Notes under the pieces: model-generated | Database searches by the model: none | The model's input: only the letters and a program-made list of their open reading frames with translations | Told to the model about the DNA's origin: nothing | Translations under genes and position numbers: made by a program | Source: Mucilaginibacter sp. JRF | Lineage (GTDB): Bacteria > Bacteroidota > Bacteroidia > Sphingobacteriales > Sphingobacteriaceae | DNA length: 64,000 bases | Assembly (NCBI RefSeq): GCF_015223065.1 | Contig: NZ_JADFBY010000002.1 | Location: 620,001 to 684,000, forward strand | Direction of reading: 5' to 3' | In this document: in pieces, positions 53,503 through 63,741 of the stretch | How the letters are laid out: each line of letters opens with the position of its first letter | Numbering within the stretch: the first letter of the stretch is position 1

Positions 53503-54387
53503 TTACTTCTTATTGTTTTTGGTATACCACTGGCCTTGCGGCGAGTTTAAAAAGTCGGCAGCCTCATCGTGGTCGGTTGAAAGGCTTACGGGCAGCCATG
53601 TTTCCATTTCGGCATCACGGGTTTGGTTGGCATTTTTGAGTATGCCGATAGCCTCGCTGCCTAACACCAAATGCACCGGCGGGGCGGGGTGTACAGCCAG
53701 ATCAACCATTACCTGGGCCGCCTTGTCCGGATCGCCCACGGGTACAAAGTTGCCGCTCTTAAAAAAGTCGGTACGCTGTTTAACAGTATCGTAGCCCTCA
53801 ATTTCGGGAGCGTAACTCATGGATGCGCCGGCCCAATCCGTACGGAAACCGCCCGGCTCAACACTGGTTACATAAATACCCAGCGGGGCAACCTCTTTAG
53901 CCAAAGCCTCGGTAAAGCCACCCAAACCAAACTTAGCGGCCTGGTACATGGTTAACCCCGGGTTGCCTACCCGCCCGCCTACCGAACTGATCTGCAATAT
54001 GCGGCCGCTGCCTTGTTTGCGCATGTAAGGCAATACCGCGCGGGTTATCTCGATAGGGGCATACAGGTTGGTTTCCAGTTGGCTGCGTACCTGCTCATCC
54101 GTATAAGCCTCGGCAGCGCCAATGATGCCAAAGCCTGCATTGTTTACCAGCACATCAATACGGCCAAAATGCTTTATGGTATCGGCAACGGTTTGGTATA
54201 CCTGTTCGTAATTGGTAACATCTAATTTGATGGGTAATATCTGGTCGCCATATTGTTGCACCAGATCATCCAGCTGACTGATGTTGCGTGCTGTGGCGGC
54301 AACTTTATCGCCGCTTTTTAATACCGCTTTGGTAAGGCTGCGTCCCAATCCGCGGGAGCTGCCGGTTATGAACCATATTTTTGTCAT
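53503..54387 (-). CDS. SDR-family NAD(P)-dependent oxidoreductase
   Basis: A 294-residue classical short-chain dehydrogenase. Motifs: cofactor-binding ITGSSRGLG near the start, NNAGFG, catalytic S in ISSVGGR and YxxxK in YQAAKFGLGG. Long C-terminal extension (about 60 residues) after the core. Substrate unknown. I start at ATG 54387 rather than the upstream in-frame ATG, because of the promoter box spacing. It precedes the AraC-family gene by 83 bases on the same strand. Confidence 0.88.
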   Translation of the reverse strand: MTKIWFITGSSRGLGRSLTKAVLKSGDKVAATARNISQLDDLVQQYGDQILPIKLDVTNYEQVYQTVADTIKHFGRIDVLVNNAGFGIIGAAEAYTDEQVRSQLETNLYAPIEITRAVLPYMRKQGSGRILQISSVGGRVGNPGLTMYQAAKFGLGGFTEALAKEVAPLGIYVTSVEPGGFRTDWAGASMSYAPEIEGYDTVKQRTDFFKSGNFVPVGDPDKAAQVMVDLAVHPAPPVHLVLGSEAIGILKNANQTRDAEMETWLPVSLSTDHDEAADFLNSPQGQWYTKNNKK

Positions 54388-54411
54388 TGTATTTTTTATT
54401 TGATTACAACA

Positions 54412-54419
54412 CAAAAGTA
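54412..54419 (-). promoter_or_regulatory. Promoter -7 box TACTTTTG before the SDR gene
   Basis: Exact TAnnTTTG on the minus strand, 24 bases before the ATG at 54387. Confidence 0.45.
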
Positions 54420-54483
54420 TGGCACTTTTAAGCCCGGCGCTTTGTTGTATGGCTCAAGTTTACTTTGTTAAAAAGCTCATGGC

Positions 54484-55065
54484 TTAATTGTACCTGCGCA
54501 GCCAGAATTTATACCAACCCTTATTTTTAGGATAGCTACGGTGCGAAGTTGCATTATTACAAATTACCGCCACAAAAAACAGTATCAGCACACCCGACAG
54601 TACCGGGCTCAACACATAAAAGTATCCCAAAGCCTGTATTTTAGCCGAACCAATGTTGGCGATCAGCGCGGTAGCACCGCCGGGTGGGTGCAGGGTTTTG
54701 GTGATCTGCATGGTAACTATGGCTAACGAAACCGAAAGAGCCGCCGTGAGCCACACCTCACCCGGTATCAGCTTATGAATAGTTACACCAACAATGGCGC
54801 AAAGCACATGGCCGCCAATTAAGTTACGCGGTTGCGCCAGCGGACTATTAATAGCCCCGTATATCAATACCGACGATGCCCCGAACGAGCCTATCAGGAA
54901 AAGATTATCATAAGCGGTAAAGTGTTGGCTGCTCAAAAAACCGATAATACCGATACCTAAAAACGATCCGATGAATGTCCACAAGTGCTCCCTGAAATCG
55001 ACAAGGGTTTCTTTATAGATGATATATTTAGCTCTTTTGGCGTGATGTTGAATTGCTTTCTTCAT
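54484..55065 (-). CDS. HPP-family membrane protein
   Basis: A 193-residue integral membrane protein with about four to five helices. The family name motif is present as LHPPGGATALIANIGS. Other members have been linked to nitrite transport in chloroplasts and cyanobacteria, but bacterial function is mostly unknown. No operon partner; a terminator lies upstream that belongs to the arabinose operon. Confidence 0.85.
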   Translation of the reverse strand: MKKAIQHHAKRAKYIIYKETLVDFREHLWTFIGSFLGIGIIGFLSSQHFTAYDNLFLIGSFGASSVLIYGAINSPLAQPRNLIGGHVLCAIVGVTIHKLIPGEVWLTAALSVSLAIVTMQITKTLHPPGGATALIANIGSAKIQALGYFYVLSPVLSGVLILFFVAVICNNATSHRSYPKNKGWYKFWLRRYN

Positions 55066-55185
55066 AAAAATATTGCGAATTTAATATTTATGAAGTGTTT
55101 GGTTAGGATAAAGTGTATTTCGGGATGGTTTTTATAATGCTTCTGCTGTAGTAGTTGATTCACATCACCCGCATCAAACTAAAAA

Positions 55186-55212
55186 GGCAGCCCTGATATT
55201 TCAGGAACTGCC
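55186..55212 (-). terminator. Terminator of the arabinose operon
   Basis: GGCAG-CCTGA / TCAGG-CTGCC with a mismatch and a four-base loop, T-run on the minus strand. It stands 33 bases after the transporter stop. Confidence 0.75.
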
Positions 55213-55244
55213 CATTACTTAGTTAAGTGGAACAAAAGACTTTT

Positions 55245-56945
55245 TTACCAGAAGCGTACGTAAAGCGCTGCTATAACCAATAAGGTAACTACAATAAGTG
55301 CCATGGTTGATGGCGCTACCCTGAACATCGATGTGTCCAGCACAAAGGCTTTCGGGTTTACCTTTGGTCCGCGTAAGCTGATCAGTACCATCACTATCAT
55401 GGTGAACAAGAATGATAAGCCCATACAGATCAGGAACGGTATTTCGTAACCACCCTTGCCGTTAGGGTAGGCGGTGTACAAAAAGGTTTCGTTACCGAAC
55501 AGGGCAGGGGCGTAGTTGTTAAACAATACCGACATGCCAAAACCGGTAAGTATACCCGCGATAGCCGCAGGGCCTGTAGTACGTTTCCAGAACATACCCA
55601 GCAGGAACATGGCGAATATACCCGGACTAATAAAGCCCGTATATTTTTGGATGAAGGTAAAACCACCCTCACCGCCAATGCCCAGCAAATCTTTCCAGGT
55701 AAGCAGGATAGAAAGTACCATGGCTGCCAAAATGGTTAATCGACCTATGATAACGAGTTTCTTTTCACCGGCTTCTTTATTAATGTATTTCTTGTAGATA
55801 TCTAATGTAAATATGGTTGATATACTGTTGGCCTTACCTGCTAATGAGGCTACAATGGCCGCGGTTAATGCCGCCAATGATAAGCCCTTTAATCCCGTAG
55901 GTAAAAAGCCCAATATGGCCGAGTAAGCATTATCCGCATTAAAGTGACCACCCGGTGCCATTTCGTTTTGTATACCGCCGTTTTTATACAATACATAAGC
56001 GGCAATACCCGGCAGCATCACAATAACAGGCATACCCAGTTTTAAGAAACCGGCGAACAAGATACCGGTACGTGCAGTTTTCAGATCGGCACCCAGCGCG
56101 CGTTGGGTAATGTATTGGTTACAGCCCCAATAGTTCAGGTTCACTATCCATTGGCCGGCAAAATACATGGCTATGCCGGGCAGCATCAGGTATTTATTGA
56201 TCTCGCCCTGCGTTGCACCCGGTTTTGGTTTTTCGATGATCATTTTAAAGTGATCGGGCGCATCCTTCATCATGGCGGTAACGCCTCCCCAAACATCCTT
56301 ACCCAAACCAAATTGCTCGCTCACCAACGTAAGGGCAATGTAGGTTGTAGCTAAACCGCCGATGATCAATACCAATACCTGTATCACATCGGTAAATCCA
56401 ATAACCTTCATACCACCCAGGGTGATAATGAGGGCGAACAGGGCCATTACGATAATAATTAAATGGAAATAACCGCCGCCTGCAATGTTGTCAATAGCCA
56501 AAGCACCCAGGTAAAGGATGGAGGTAAGGTTTACAAATACGTACAAAAACAGCCAGAATATGGCCATGATAAGGCTCACCGTTTCGTTGTACCGCGTTTC
56601 GAGGAACTGCGGCATGGTGAATATCTTGTTTTTGAGATAGACAGGTATAAACCACACCGCCACAATAATTAGCGCTATGGCAGCTACCCATTCGTAGGCG
56701 GCAACGGCAATACCTACCACAAAGCCATTACCACTCATGCCGATGAATTGCTCGGCCGAGATGTTGGAGGCAATGAGCGAGGCACCGATGGCCCACCAGG
56801 TTAATGACCCCTCGGCCAGAAAAAAGTCTTTTGAATCGGATACGCCTTTGTGTTTTTTTAGGCGATACACCCATATTCCGTATCCTGTTACTACAATGAA
56901 GTAGATAACGAACACAACAATATCAATAGTTGAGAATTTACTCAT
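55245..56945 (-). CDS. Sodium/solute symporter (SSS family), probable arabinose importer
   Basis: A 566-residue inner-membrane protein with about 14 helices of the SGLT/SSS fold. Motifs: FFLAEGSLTWWAIGASLIASNISAEQFIGMSG (the Na+-site region of helices 1-2), ETRYNETVSLIMA, and the long loop with GAYNRMIL-type conserved residues (GGFGMKV absent). I start at ATG 56945. As the last gene of the araBDA cluster it most likely carries L-arabinose or an arabinoside (inference). Confidence 0.85.
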   Translation of the reverse strand: MSKFSTIDIVVFVIYFIVVTGYGIWVYRLKKHKGVSDSKDFFLAEGSLTWWAIGASLIASNISAEQFIGMSGNGFVVGIAVAAYEWVAAIALIIVAVWFIPVYLKNKIFTMPQFLETRYNETVSLIMAIFWLFLYVFVNLTSILYLGALAIDNIAGGGYFHLIIIVMALFALIITLGGMKVIGFTDVIQVLVLIIGGLATTYIALTLVSEQFGLGKDVWGGVTAMMKDAPDHFKMIIEKPKPGATQGEINKYLMLPGIAMYFAGQWIVNLNYWGCNQYITQRALGADLKTARTGILFAGFLKLGMPVIVMLPGIAAYVLYKNGGIQNEMAPGGHFNADNAYSAILGFLPTGLKGLSLAALTAAIVASLAGKANSISTIFTLDIYKKYINKEAGEKKLVIIGRLTILAAMVLSILLTWKDLLGIGGEGGFTFIQKYTGFISPGIFAMFLLGMFWKRTTGPAAIAGILTGFGMSVLFNNYAPALFGNETFLYTAYPNGKGGYEIPFLICMGLSFLFTMIVMVLISLRGPKVNPKAFVLDTSMFRVAPSTMALIVVTLLVIAALYVRFW

Positions 56946-57018
56946 AAAAATTAGGGTTTTATTGATTTTAAAGGCCGACAATAAAAGCCCATCTTATATT
57001 GTCGGCCCGCTAATATAA

Positions 57019-58509
57019 TTATTTGTAGGCTACTTCGTTCCAGCGAAGTTCATTACGGAAACTTTCTATCGTGGTGTCCTTGCCAATGCGCAGGAATTCG
57101 ATGTCGGCCATGTCGGCAAAATCCTGTATCATTTCGGCGGTCAGGTTTTGGCTGTAGGCGGTATGGTGGGCGCCACCGGCATATATCCACGCGGCACAGC
57201 CGGTTTTCATATCAGGCAGTGGTTTCCATAACACACGGGCTACAGGTAGGTTAGGCAGATCATTCTGCGGTTCAACAGCCTCCACCTCATTCACCAACAA
57301 ACGGAAACGGTTACCCATATCAATCAGCGAAGCATTTAAAGCCGCGCCGCCTGATACGTTGAAAACCAGCCTCGCCGGATCGGCCTTGCCGCCAATACCC
57401 AGCGGGTGCACCTCTAAGCTTGCCTTGCCGTTAGCCAATGAGGCATCAACCTCCAGCATGTGCGAGCCTAATACCAGCGCGTTATTCGGGTCGAAGTGAT
57501 AGGTATAATCTTCCATAAAGGCGTTGCCACCCGGCAGGCCGCTGCCCATCACCTTAAAGGCACGTACCAGGGCCACGGTTTTCCAATCGCCCTCACCGGC
57601 AAAGCCATAGCCATCGGCTAATAAACGTTGTACGGCAAGGCCCGGTAATTGTACCATACCGTGCAAGTCTTCAAACGTATCGGTAAAGCCCTTAAAGTTG
57701 CCATCAGCTAAAAACTTACGCAGGCCAAGCTCAATTTTAGCTGCCTCGTACACCGATGAATGCTTTGCACCGCCGCGTTTCAAATCATCAGCAAGGGTAT
57801 AAGTGCTTTCATATTCACTGATCAGTGTATCGATCGCTTCTTCGCTAACGCCATCGATCAACGCCACCAGATCGCCAATACCATAGCTGTTTACCGCGAA
57901 GCCAAATTTAAGTTCGGCTTCTACCTTGTCGCCATCGGTAACGGCAACGTAGCGCATGTTATCGCCAAAGCGGGCAAATTTCGCTCCCTGCCAATCATGC
58001 CAGCCGGCGGCAGCACGTGTCCATGAACCTATCTGGCTCAGTACTTCTTCATCCTGCCAGTGGCCAACTACCACCTTGCGGTTTTTACGCATGCGCGATA
58101 CCATGAAACCAAACTCCCTGTCGCCATGCGCACTTTGGTTCAGGTTCATGAAATCCATATCTATCGAACTCCACGGAATATCGCGGTTGAATTGTGTATG
58201 CAAATGCAGCATCGGTTTTTTGAGGATGCTTAACCCGCGAATCCACATTTTGGCAGGCGAAAAGGTATGCATCCAGGTAATGATGCCTATTACGTTTTCG
58301 GCAACGTTGGCCTCTTGTATGGTAGCGTAAATTTCTTCGGTAGTTTTTACCGTAGGCTTGAACACCACACGCACCGGAATTTGCGCCGCGCTATCAAGCG
58401 CTGCCGCTAATTGCTTTGAGTGCTCGGCAACCTGGTTCAGGGTTTCCTCGCCGTATAGGTGCTGACTGCCGGTTATAAACCAAACTTCAAATGTTTTCAG
58501 ATCTATCAT
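57019..58509 (-). CDS. araA: L-arabinose isomerase
   Basis: Converts L-arabinose to L-ribulose in the cytoplasm. The 496-residue protein matches the family at full length: [14 protein letters not shown] at the N-terminus, [37 protein letters not shown] (metal-binding Glu and His region) and the C-terminal GAHHTAY. Belongs to the same-strand operon with araB and araD. The GH97 gene separates it from araD. Confidence 0.95.
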   Translation of the reverse strand: MIDLKTFEVWFITGSQHLYGEETLNQVAEHSKQLAAALDSAAQIPVRVVFKPTVKTTEEIYATIQEANVAENVIGIITWMHTFSPAKMWIRGLSILKKPMLHLHTQFNRDIPWSSIDMDFMNLNQSAHGDREFGFMVSRMRKNRKVVVGHWQDEEVLSQIGSWTRAAAGWHDWQGAKFARFGDNMRYVAVTDGDKVEAELKFGFAVNSYGIGDLVALIDGVSEEAIDTLISEYESTYTLADDLKRGGAKHSSVYEAAKIELGLRKFLADGNFKGFTDTFEDLHGMVQLPGLAVQRLLADGYGFAGEGDWKTVALVRAFKVMGSGLPGGNAFMEDYTYHFDPNNALVLGSHMLEVDASLANGKASLEVHPLGIGGKADPARLVFNVSGGAALNASLIDMGNRFRLLVNEVEAVEPQNDLPNLPVARVLWKPLPDMKTGCAAWIYAGGAHHTAYSQNLTAEMIQDFADMADIEFLRIGKDTTIESFRNELRWNEVAYK

Positions 58510-58545
58510 GTTCTTATTGCGTATTTTAATCAGTTTTTCGGTTGT

Positions 58546-60450
58546 TTATTCTAATACCAGTACAAAGCCGCCATTGCCCTTCATGGTGATTTTTGCGGGT
58601 TGATCGGCCGGTACATCGCTTTGCGTAAAGCTTAATGGTTCAGCACCGTCAGTTATCAGTTTGGCTTTGGTAGTTTTGAAATCCTTAAGGTTGATGGTAA
58701 CTTCCTTACCTTCATTTTCGCCGTTAATACCTGCTATGTACCACTTTTTGCCACTTTGGCGGGCTATTACTACTGATTTGCCCGGGTAGCCATCTACAAA
58801 GCGAACATCATCCCAATAGTTAGGCAGTGTTTGCAGGAACGATACCACGTAATCAGGCACATGCGTCATTCCCTCCGGCGATTCGGCATAGTGCTGTATG
58901 CCCGACAAAAACAGCACGCTGGTAGCCAGCTCAAAGGCACTGGTAGTTTTGCGTTTTACATGCGTGTTTATTTTGTACAGGTTCATGGGCGTAAAATCCA
59001 TCGGATCGAACGCGTTGCGGGTAAATGGCAGCATGGCGCAATGGTTGGCCTGTTTATCGGCACCAACCTGTTCAAAGGTCACCATTTCAAAACCTTTAAC
59101 GGCCTCGGTGGTCATCAGGTGCGAGTAGGTGCGGGCCCAGCCCCTCGGGAGGGTAGCGCCATGAAAGTTCACCAGTAAACCATGTGTCGCGGCATCCTTT
59201 AAAATATCTACATAATACTGTATCATCGAGCGGCCATCGCCACCAAAGAAATCGATCTTAACGCCCTTTATTCCCATTTTATGCAAACGGGCAAACTCCT
59301 TATCCCTGCTTTCGTGTGTCAGTAATTTATCTTTAGGTTGATATTTTACCGTGTTCCAATCACCCGCGGAGTTATACCATAATATGATGCCTACGTTTTT
59401 AGTAGCGCCATAATCGGCCAATTGCTTTATTTTGTCGTAACCTATCTTGCTATCCCAGTTAACATCCACAAGGCAGTATTGCCATTTCATTTTGGCAGCC
59501 AGGTCAACATAGCGTATCTGCTCGGTATAGGTAATGGAATCATCCTTGCTGGTTATCCAGCTCCAGGCAGCTTTGCCGGGTTTTACGATTGATTTATCGG
59601 GCAAAGAAATATTATGCGCAGCTACATCGGTACCCAGGGTTGATTCAACAATGGTTTTTAAACCGCCTATAGCGATAACGCGCCAAGGAGTATAAACAAC
59701 GTTTTTAGGCAAGGCATCCTGCCCTGTAAAAACTTCAATCTTGTTAGGGAAATTGATATGGTAAGTGCTGCTTAACGAATTGTTTTTTAAGGTAGTACCG
59801 CAATAGCTGCCATCCATACCCGCCTCAGTTATCAGTGCCCATGTATTTCCGCTTTTAAATAGGGCAGGGTATATCCAGCCGTTTTTAGCGTAGTTGCCCG
59901 CCTTAACATCCTGCTCGTAATATTCCTCGTACGATGGATTGCTTTTTTCCCAGCCGCTTTGCGCGTCGGCCTTGGGTTGCAGCCATGTTTTGGTTGATCG
60001 AGCAAAGCGGTATTCGGTATATTCCTTATTGATAACAGCGCCATTTTTACCACCATCCGGAAAGTAATAGCGGAATGCCACTCCATCATTTGATACCTGG
60101 AATATCACATCCATTTGCTTACCTGTCTGGTTGGTAAGTTTGTAAATAAATTGAGAAAAATTATAGGTGATGTGATGCTTTTTGGCGTTCACCATAGTAT
60201 ACATCTGACCGCCCAAACTGTTTTTGATGCCTCTAAGCTTTAAGCCGCTGTAAAAGTTGCCGTTGCTTTGCGCTATACCCAAAGCCGACTGTAATATTAC
60301 CGGTGTGCCCTTATAGCTTACCGAGTAAACGGGTTTACCCGCTTTCAGACTAAAATTAACCGTGATGTTCTTGTCGGGACTGCTAACAGTTTGCGCATTG
60401 GCACAAACCGCCAGCATACTGATACATATTAAAAATATATATTTATACAT
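58546..60450 (-). CDS. GH97-family glycoside hydrolase
   Basis: A 634-residue exported enzyme (signal peptide MYKYIFLICISMLAVCANAQ). Family 97 domains: N-terminal beta-sandwich, central (beta/alpha)8 barrel with CLVDVNWDSKIGYDKI and GVKIDFFGGDG, C-terminal beta domain. The Asp in KIDFF is placed like the nucleophile of retaining members (alpha-galactosidase type) rather than the inverting SusB type. Some Bacteroides GH97 enzymes act on beta-L-arabinopyranosides. Standing between araD and araA, it may release L-arabinose from such units (inference). Confidence 0.85.
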   Translation of the reverse strand: MYKYIFLICISMLAVCANAQTVSSPDKNITVNFSLKAGKPVYSVSYKGTPVILQSALGIAQSNGNFYSGLKLRGIKNSLGGQMYTMVNAKKHHITYNFSQFIYKLTNQTGKQMDVIFQVSNDGVAFRYYFPDGGKNGAVINKEYTEYRFARSTKTWLQPKADAQSGWEKSNPSYEEYYEQDVKAGNYAKNGWIYPALFKSGNTWALITEAGMDGSYCGTTLKNNSLSSTYHINFPNKIEVFTGQDALPKNVVYTPWRVIAIGGLKTIVESTLGTDVAAHNISLPDKSIVKPGKAAWSWITSKDDSITYTEQIRYVDLAAKMKWQYCLVDVNWDSKIGYDKIKQLADYGATKNVGIILWYNSAGDWNTVKYQPKDKLLTHESRDKEFARLHKMGIKGVKIDFFGGDGRSMIQYYVDILKDAATHGLLVNFHGATLPRGWARTYSHLMTTEAVKGFEMVTFEQVGADKQANHCAMLPFTRNAFDPMDFTPMNLYKINTHVKRKTTSAFELATSVLFLSGIQHYAESPEGMTHVPDYVVSFLQTLPNYWDDVRFVDGYPGKSVVIARQSGKKWYIAGINGENEGKEVTINLKDFKTTKAKLITDGAEPLSFTQSDVPADQPAKITMKGNGGFVLVLE

Positions 60451-60466
60451 AGTAGGGGGCTTTAGG

Positions 60467-61168
60467 TTATTGGCCGTAGTATGAGTTTGGGCCGTGTTTG
60501 CGTTCAAAGTGTTTTTGTATAAGGGCATCTTTCATGCGGGGGGTAAGCGGCTTTATCTGCTCGGTGAGGTATGCCATTTGGGCTACGCTTTCAAGCACGG
60601 CGCTATTGTATACCGCCTTATCGGGCGTTTTGCCCCAGGTAAAGGGGGCGTGGTTGCCTACCAGTATCATCTCCACATCCTCGTAACTCAGGCCTTTCTC
60701 CTTAAAGCAGTTCATGATCTGGAAACCGGTTTCATGCTCATAATCTCCCTTTATCATATCATCATCCATTGGCGGGGCGCAAGGCACATCAACCGTTAGA
60801 TGATCGGCATGGGTGGTACCGTAAATGGGTATATCGCGCTGGGTTTGCGCCCAGGCGGTGGCGTAGGTTGAGTGGGTATGCACTATGCCGTTAATGTTCT
60901 CCCAATGTTTGTATAAAACAGCGTGCGTTTTAGTGTCCGACGATGGCCTCAGATCGCCCTCAATAGTATTACCGTCAAAATCTACTATCACCATTTTTTT
61001 TGGCGATAGCTTTTCGTAAGGTACGCCGCTGGGCTTTATGGCAAATACGCCCTCGTTGCGGTCGGCGGCGCTAACGTTGCCAAAGGTGAACAGCACCAGC
61101 CCTAATTTGGGTAGTTGCATGTTGGCCTCGTAAGCGCTTTCCCTTATATCGTTATATTTTTTGCTCAT
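60467..61168 (-). CDS. araD: L-ribulose-5-phosphate 4-epimerase
   Basis: Converts L-ribulose-5-P to D-xylulose-5-P, which enters the pentose-phosphate pathway. The 233-residue class II aldolase-fold protein has the zinc-binding pair HTHS (GIVHTHSTYATAWAQ), a second His in TTHADH, the G-N-V-S phosphate-binding stretch (FGNVSAADRNEG), and HAPFTWG. The start codon overlaps the araB stop by ATGA, so translation is coupled. Confidence 0.95.
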   Translation of the reverse strand: MSKKYNDIRESAYEANMQLPKLGLVLFTFGNVSAADRNEGVFAIKPSGVPYEKLSPKKMVIVDFDGNTIEGDLRPSSDTKTHAVLYKHWENINGIVHTHSTYATAWAQTQRDIPIYGTTHADHLTVDVPCAPPMDDDMIKGDYEHETGFQIMNCFKEKGLSYEDVEMILVGNHAPFTWGKTPDKAVYNSAVLESVAQMAYLTEQIKPLTPRMKDALIQKHFERKHGPNSYYGQ

Positions 61169-62865
61169 GCCGTTACGGTGGTTTTTTCTTTATCGGTTAT
61201 CTGTTTGGCAATGTCGGCACCCAGGGTTTTATATTGCTGATAGCGGTCGGCATAAACGGCGGCATTGTCAGGGTTTGGCGTGTACTCCACATCAAAACCA
61301 CGCCCCATAGCCTCCATCGCTTCCTCGGTAGTAGGGTAGATACCCGAAATTACCGTGGCAAACATGGCCGCGCCCAGCGCACAGGTATGTTTAAACTGAT
61401 GGATACGGATAGGCATACCCAAAATATCGGCCATCATTTGCATAACGAACGGTGATTTTTTAGCCACACCACCTATACCGATGATACCCTTAACCGGGAT
61501 ACCTTCCTCAATAAAACGGTCAACAATACTTTTCGCGCCAAAGCAGGTAGCCTCGGCCAGCGCGCGGAAAACACGGGGTGCATCGCTACCTAAACTTAAC
61601 CCGGCTATGGTGCCGGTAAGCAACTGGTTGGCATCAGGTGTACGGCGACCGTTAAACCAGTCGATAGCCAGTTCGCTGTCATTTTCAATAGGTAGTAAGG
61701 CTGCCTGGCGACTTAGTTCGGGGATGATCTGGTCGGCTATTTCTTCCTTCAGTTTTTCGGCGGTAGCCTCGTCGATCACTTTTGAGTTTGCCAGCAGGTT
61801 ATTCAGCGGCCAGCTCAACAGGTTTTTAAACCAGGCATAGGTATCGCCAAAGGCAGATTGCCCGGCTTCGAGGCCGATCATGCCGGGTATTACCGAGCCA
61901 TTTACCTGCCCGCAAATACCGCGTACGGTTTTGCCTTCAATATCGGCAGTGGGTACCACCATCATATCGCAGGTTGAGGTACCCATTACTTTGCTTAAGT
62001 AGTAAGGTTCAATTTGCCCACCCACGGCACCCATGTGCGCGTCGAAAGCGCCAACGCCAACCACCACATCGGTTGGCAGGCCTAACCTTTCGGCCCAATC
62101 GGTACTCAATGTTCCGGCGGCAACGTCGGATGTATAGGTGTCTGCAAAAAGCTTCCCTGTAATGCCGGTCAGCAAGGGATCAAGGGATGAAAAGAAATCA
62201 TCAGGCGGCAGGCCGTCAAATTCCTCAGCCCAAAGGGCTTTATGGCCCGCGGCGCAACGGCTGCGTTTTATCTGCTTAACATCATTACCGCCGGTAAGCA
62301 AAAACGGAATCCAATCGCAATGCTCAACCCACGAGTGCAGGGCACTGTTCACCTCCTCATCCGTACGGATAACGTGCAGCAGCTTGGCCCAAAACCACTC
62401 GGACGAGTAGATGCCTCCTACATATTTAAGATAGTTGGTATCGAATTTTGTAGCATGCTCGTTTATTTCGGCTGCTTCGTCAACAGCGGTATGGTCTTTC
62501 CATAAAACAAACATGGCGTTGGGGTTCTCCTTAAACTCGGGGAGTAAGGCCAGCGGATGGCCGGTGGCATCAACCGCTACCGGGGTTGAACCCGTGGTAT
62601 CAACTGATATACCTTTTACATTGGCGGCAATATCGGCACCGGCCTGCTGCAAACAATCCTTAATGGTGGTTTCCAAACCCTCAATATAATCGAGCGGGTG
62701 CTGGCGAAATTGGTTTTCGGCGGCGTTGCAGTACAGGCCTTTTTGCCAGCGCGGGTAATTATATACCGATGAGGCTATTTCCTGCCCGTTGGCGGCATCA
62801 ACAATAACCGAGCGTACAGAGTCTGACCCATAGTCGACCCCGATCACGTATGCTTTATTACTCAT
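61165..62865 (-). CDS. araB: Ribulokinase
   Basis: Phosphorylates L-ribulose with ATP in the cytoplasm. The 566-residue FGGY-family kinase has AYVIGVDYGSDSVRSVIVDA (first signature), GISVDTTGSTPVAVD, GVGAFDAHMGAVGG with the catalytic Asp, and IGIGGVAKKSPFVMQMMADILG in the C-terminal lobe. The ATG at 62865 is chosen: the upstream open frame to 62949 runs through the promoter. First gene of the operon after the regulator. Confidence 0.93.
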   Translation of the reverse strand: MSNKAYVIGVDYGSDSVRSVIVDAANGQEIASSVYNYPRWQKGLYCNAAENQFRQHPLDYIEGLETTIKDCLQQAGADIAANVKGISVDTTGSTPVAVDATGHPLALLPEFKENPNAMFVLWKDHTAVDEAAEINEHATKFDTNYLKYVGGIYSSEWFWAKLLHVIRTDEEVNSALHSWVEHCDWIPFLLTGGNDVKQIKRSRCAAGHKALWAEEFDGLPPDDFFSSLDPLLTGITGKLFADTYTSDVAAGTLSTDWAERLGLPTDVVVGVGAFDAHMGAVGGQIEPYYLSKVMGTSTCDMMVVPTADIEGKTVRGICGQVNGSVIPGMIGLEAGQSAFGDTYAWFKNLLSWPLNNLLANSKVIDEATAEKLKEEIADQIIPELSRQAALLPIENDSELAIDWFNGRRTPDANQLLTGTIAGLSLGSDAPRVFRALAEATCFGAKSIVDRFIEEGIPVKGIIGIGGVAKKSPFVMQMMADILGMPIRIHQFKHTCALGAAMFATVISGIYPTTEEAMEAMGRGFDVEYTPNPDNAAVYADRYQQYKTLGADIAKQITDKEKTTVTA

Positions 62866-62881
62866 GATTAGATTTATAATT

Positions 62882-62898
62882 AGTGTCGAATTAACACT
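62882..62898. promoter_or_regulatory. Candidate AraR operator before araB
   Basis: AGTGT-7 bases-ACACT, extended on one side to TTTAAGTGTT (minus strand). It lies 17-33 bases before the araB ATG. A related sequence occurs at 63874. A second inverted repeat, TGCAGAA/TTCTGCA, lies at 62922-62948. Confidence 0.5.
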
Positions 62899-62996
62899 TA
62901 AATTTTGATAAATAAAAATTTTGCAGAACTTTTTTTTAAAATTCTGCATTAGGGGATTATTTAATCAAAAACGAAATGCCTGCGCGCTAAATTGTA

Positions 62997-63707
62997 TCAG
63001 GATGCCGAAATGCTGTCGGGGTTAGGTATGAAGTTCATAAACGCCTGGAATTTAGAATAGTAGTTGTGCATATTTAGCTGGTAGTAATATGCGCCGCGTT
63101 TTGAACCTGCCTTATCCTTTTCGTTAAGCTTAATAAGTAAACCTGTAGCCAACACCCTTTTACTAAAGTTGCGTTTATCAATAGAGGTGTTAAACACATT
63201 CTCGTACAGGTTTTGCAATTGCGGAATGGTGAATTTTGATGGCAAAAGCTCAAATAATATAGGGTGCATAGCGGCTTTATACCTGATGCGTTTCTTAGCC
63301 ATCTCCACCATTTCCTGCTGATCGAATATCACTTTGGGGGTGCGTTTAAGCGTGAACCACTCGGCATGATAATCGTCATTTATCTGCTTTTCGTACTTAT
63401 TAATATCAATCAGGGCAAAATAAGCTACTGATACTGTGCGCTCAATCGGGTCGCGCTGCGGGTCGCCAAAGGTATGCAGTTGTTCAAGGTAAACCCCTTC
63501 AAGGCCGGTAAGCTCCTTTAGTATGCGGTTTGATGCCTGGTCTAAACTTTCGTCGGGCTGCACAAAGCCGCCCATTAAACTCCAGTTGCCTTTTTCGGGC
63601 TGAAAGCCTCTTTTTATCAGCAATATCTTCAAAGCTTCACCGTCAAAACCGAAAACAATACAATCTACCGCGAGTAGCAAACGGGTCTGTTTTGAATATT
63701 TCTGCAT
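62997..63707 (-). CDS. Nudix-type transcriptional regulator (NrtR family), probable AraR
   Basis: A 236-residue protein: Nudix domain (about 8-140) and C-terminal winged helix (about 150-236, FTIPQLQNLYENVFNTSIDKRNFSKRVL). The Nudix box reads GFVQPDESLDQASNRILKELTGL, where the catalytic REUxEE is changed to RILKEL, so hydrolase activity is probably lost. In Bacteroides, AraR regulators of this build control L-arabinose genes and bind the sugar. Placed directly upstream of araBDA, it should be the local repressor or activator. A promoter box precedes the start by 34 bases. Confidence 0.85.
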   Translation of the reverse strand: MQKYSKQTRLLLAVDCIVFGFDGEALKILLIKRGFQPEKGNWSLMGGFVQPDESLDQASNRILKELTGLEGVYLEQLHTFGDPQRDPIERTVSVAYFALIDINKYEKQINDDYHAEWFTLKRTPKVIFDQQEMVEMAKKRIRYKAAMHPILFELLPSKFTIPQLQNLYENVFNTSIDKRNFSKRVLATGLLIKLNEKDKAGSKRGAYYYQLNMHNYYSKFQAFMNFIPNPDSISAS

Positions 63708-63741
63708 ATTTAATTGGTATAAAAGGGCTTTAAGCTAACCG

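Noticed and set aside
62866..62949. Longer start of araB
   Set aside because: Runs through the candidate operator and AT-rich promoter; the family begins at MSNKAYVIG.
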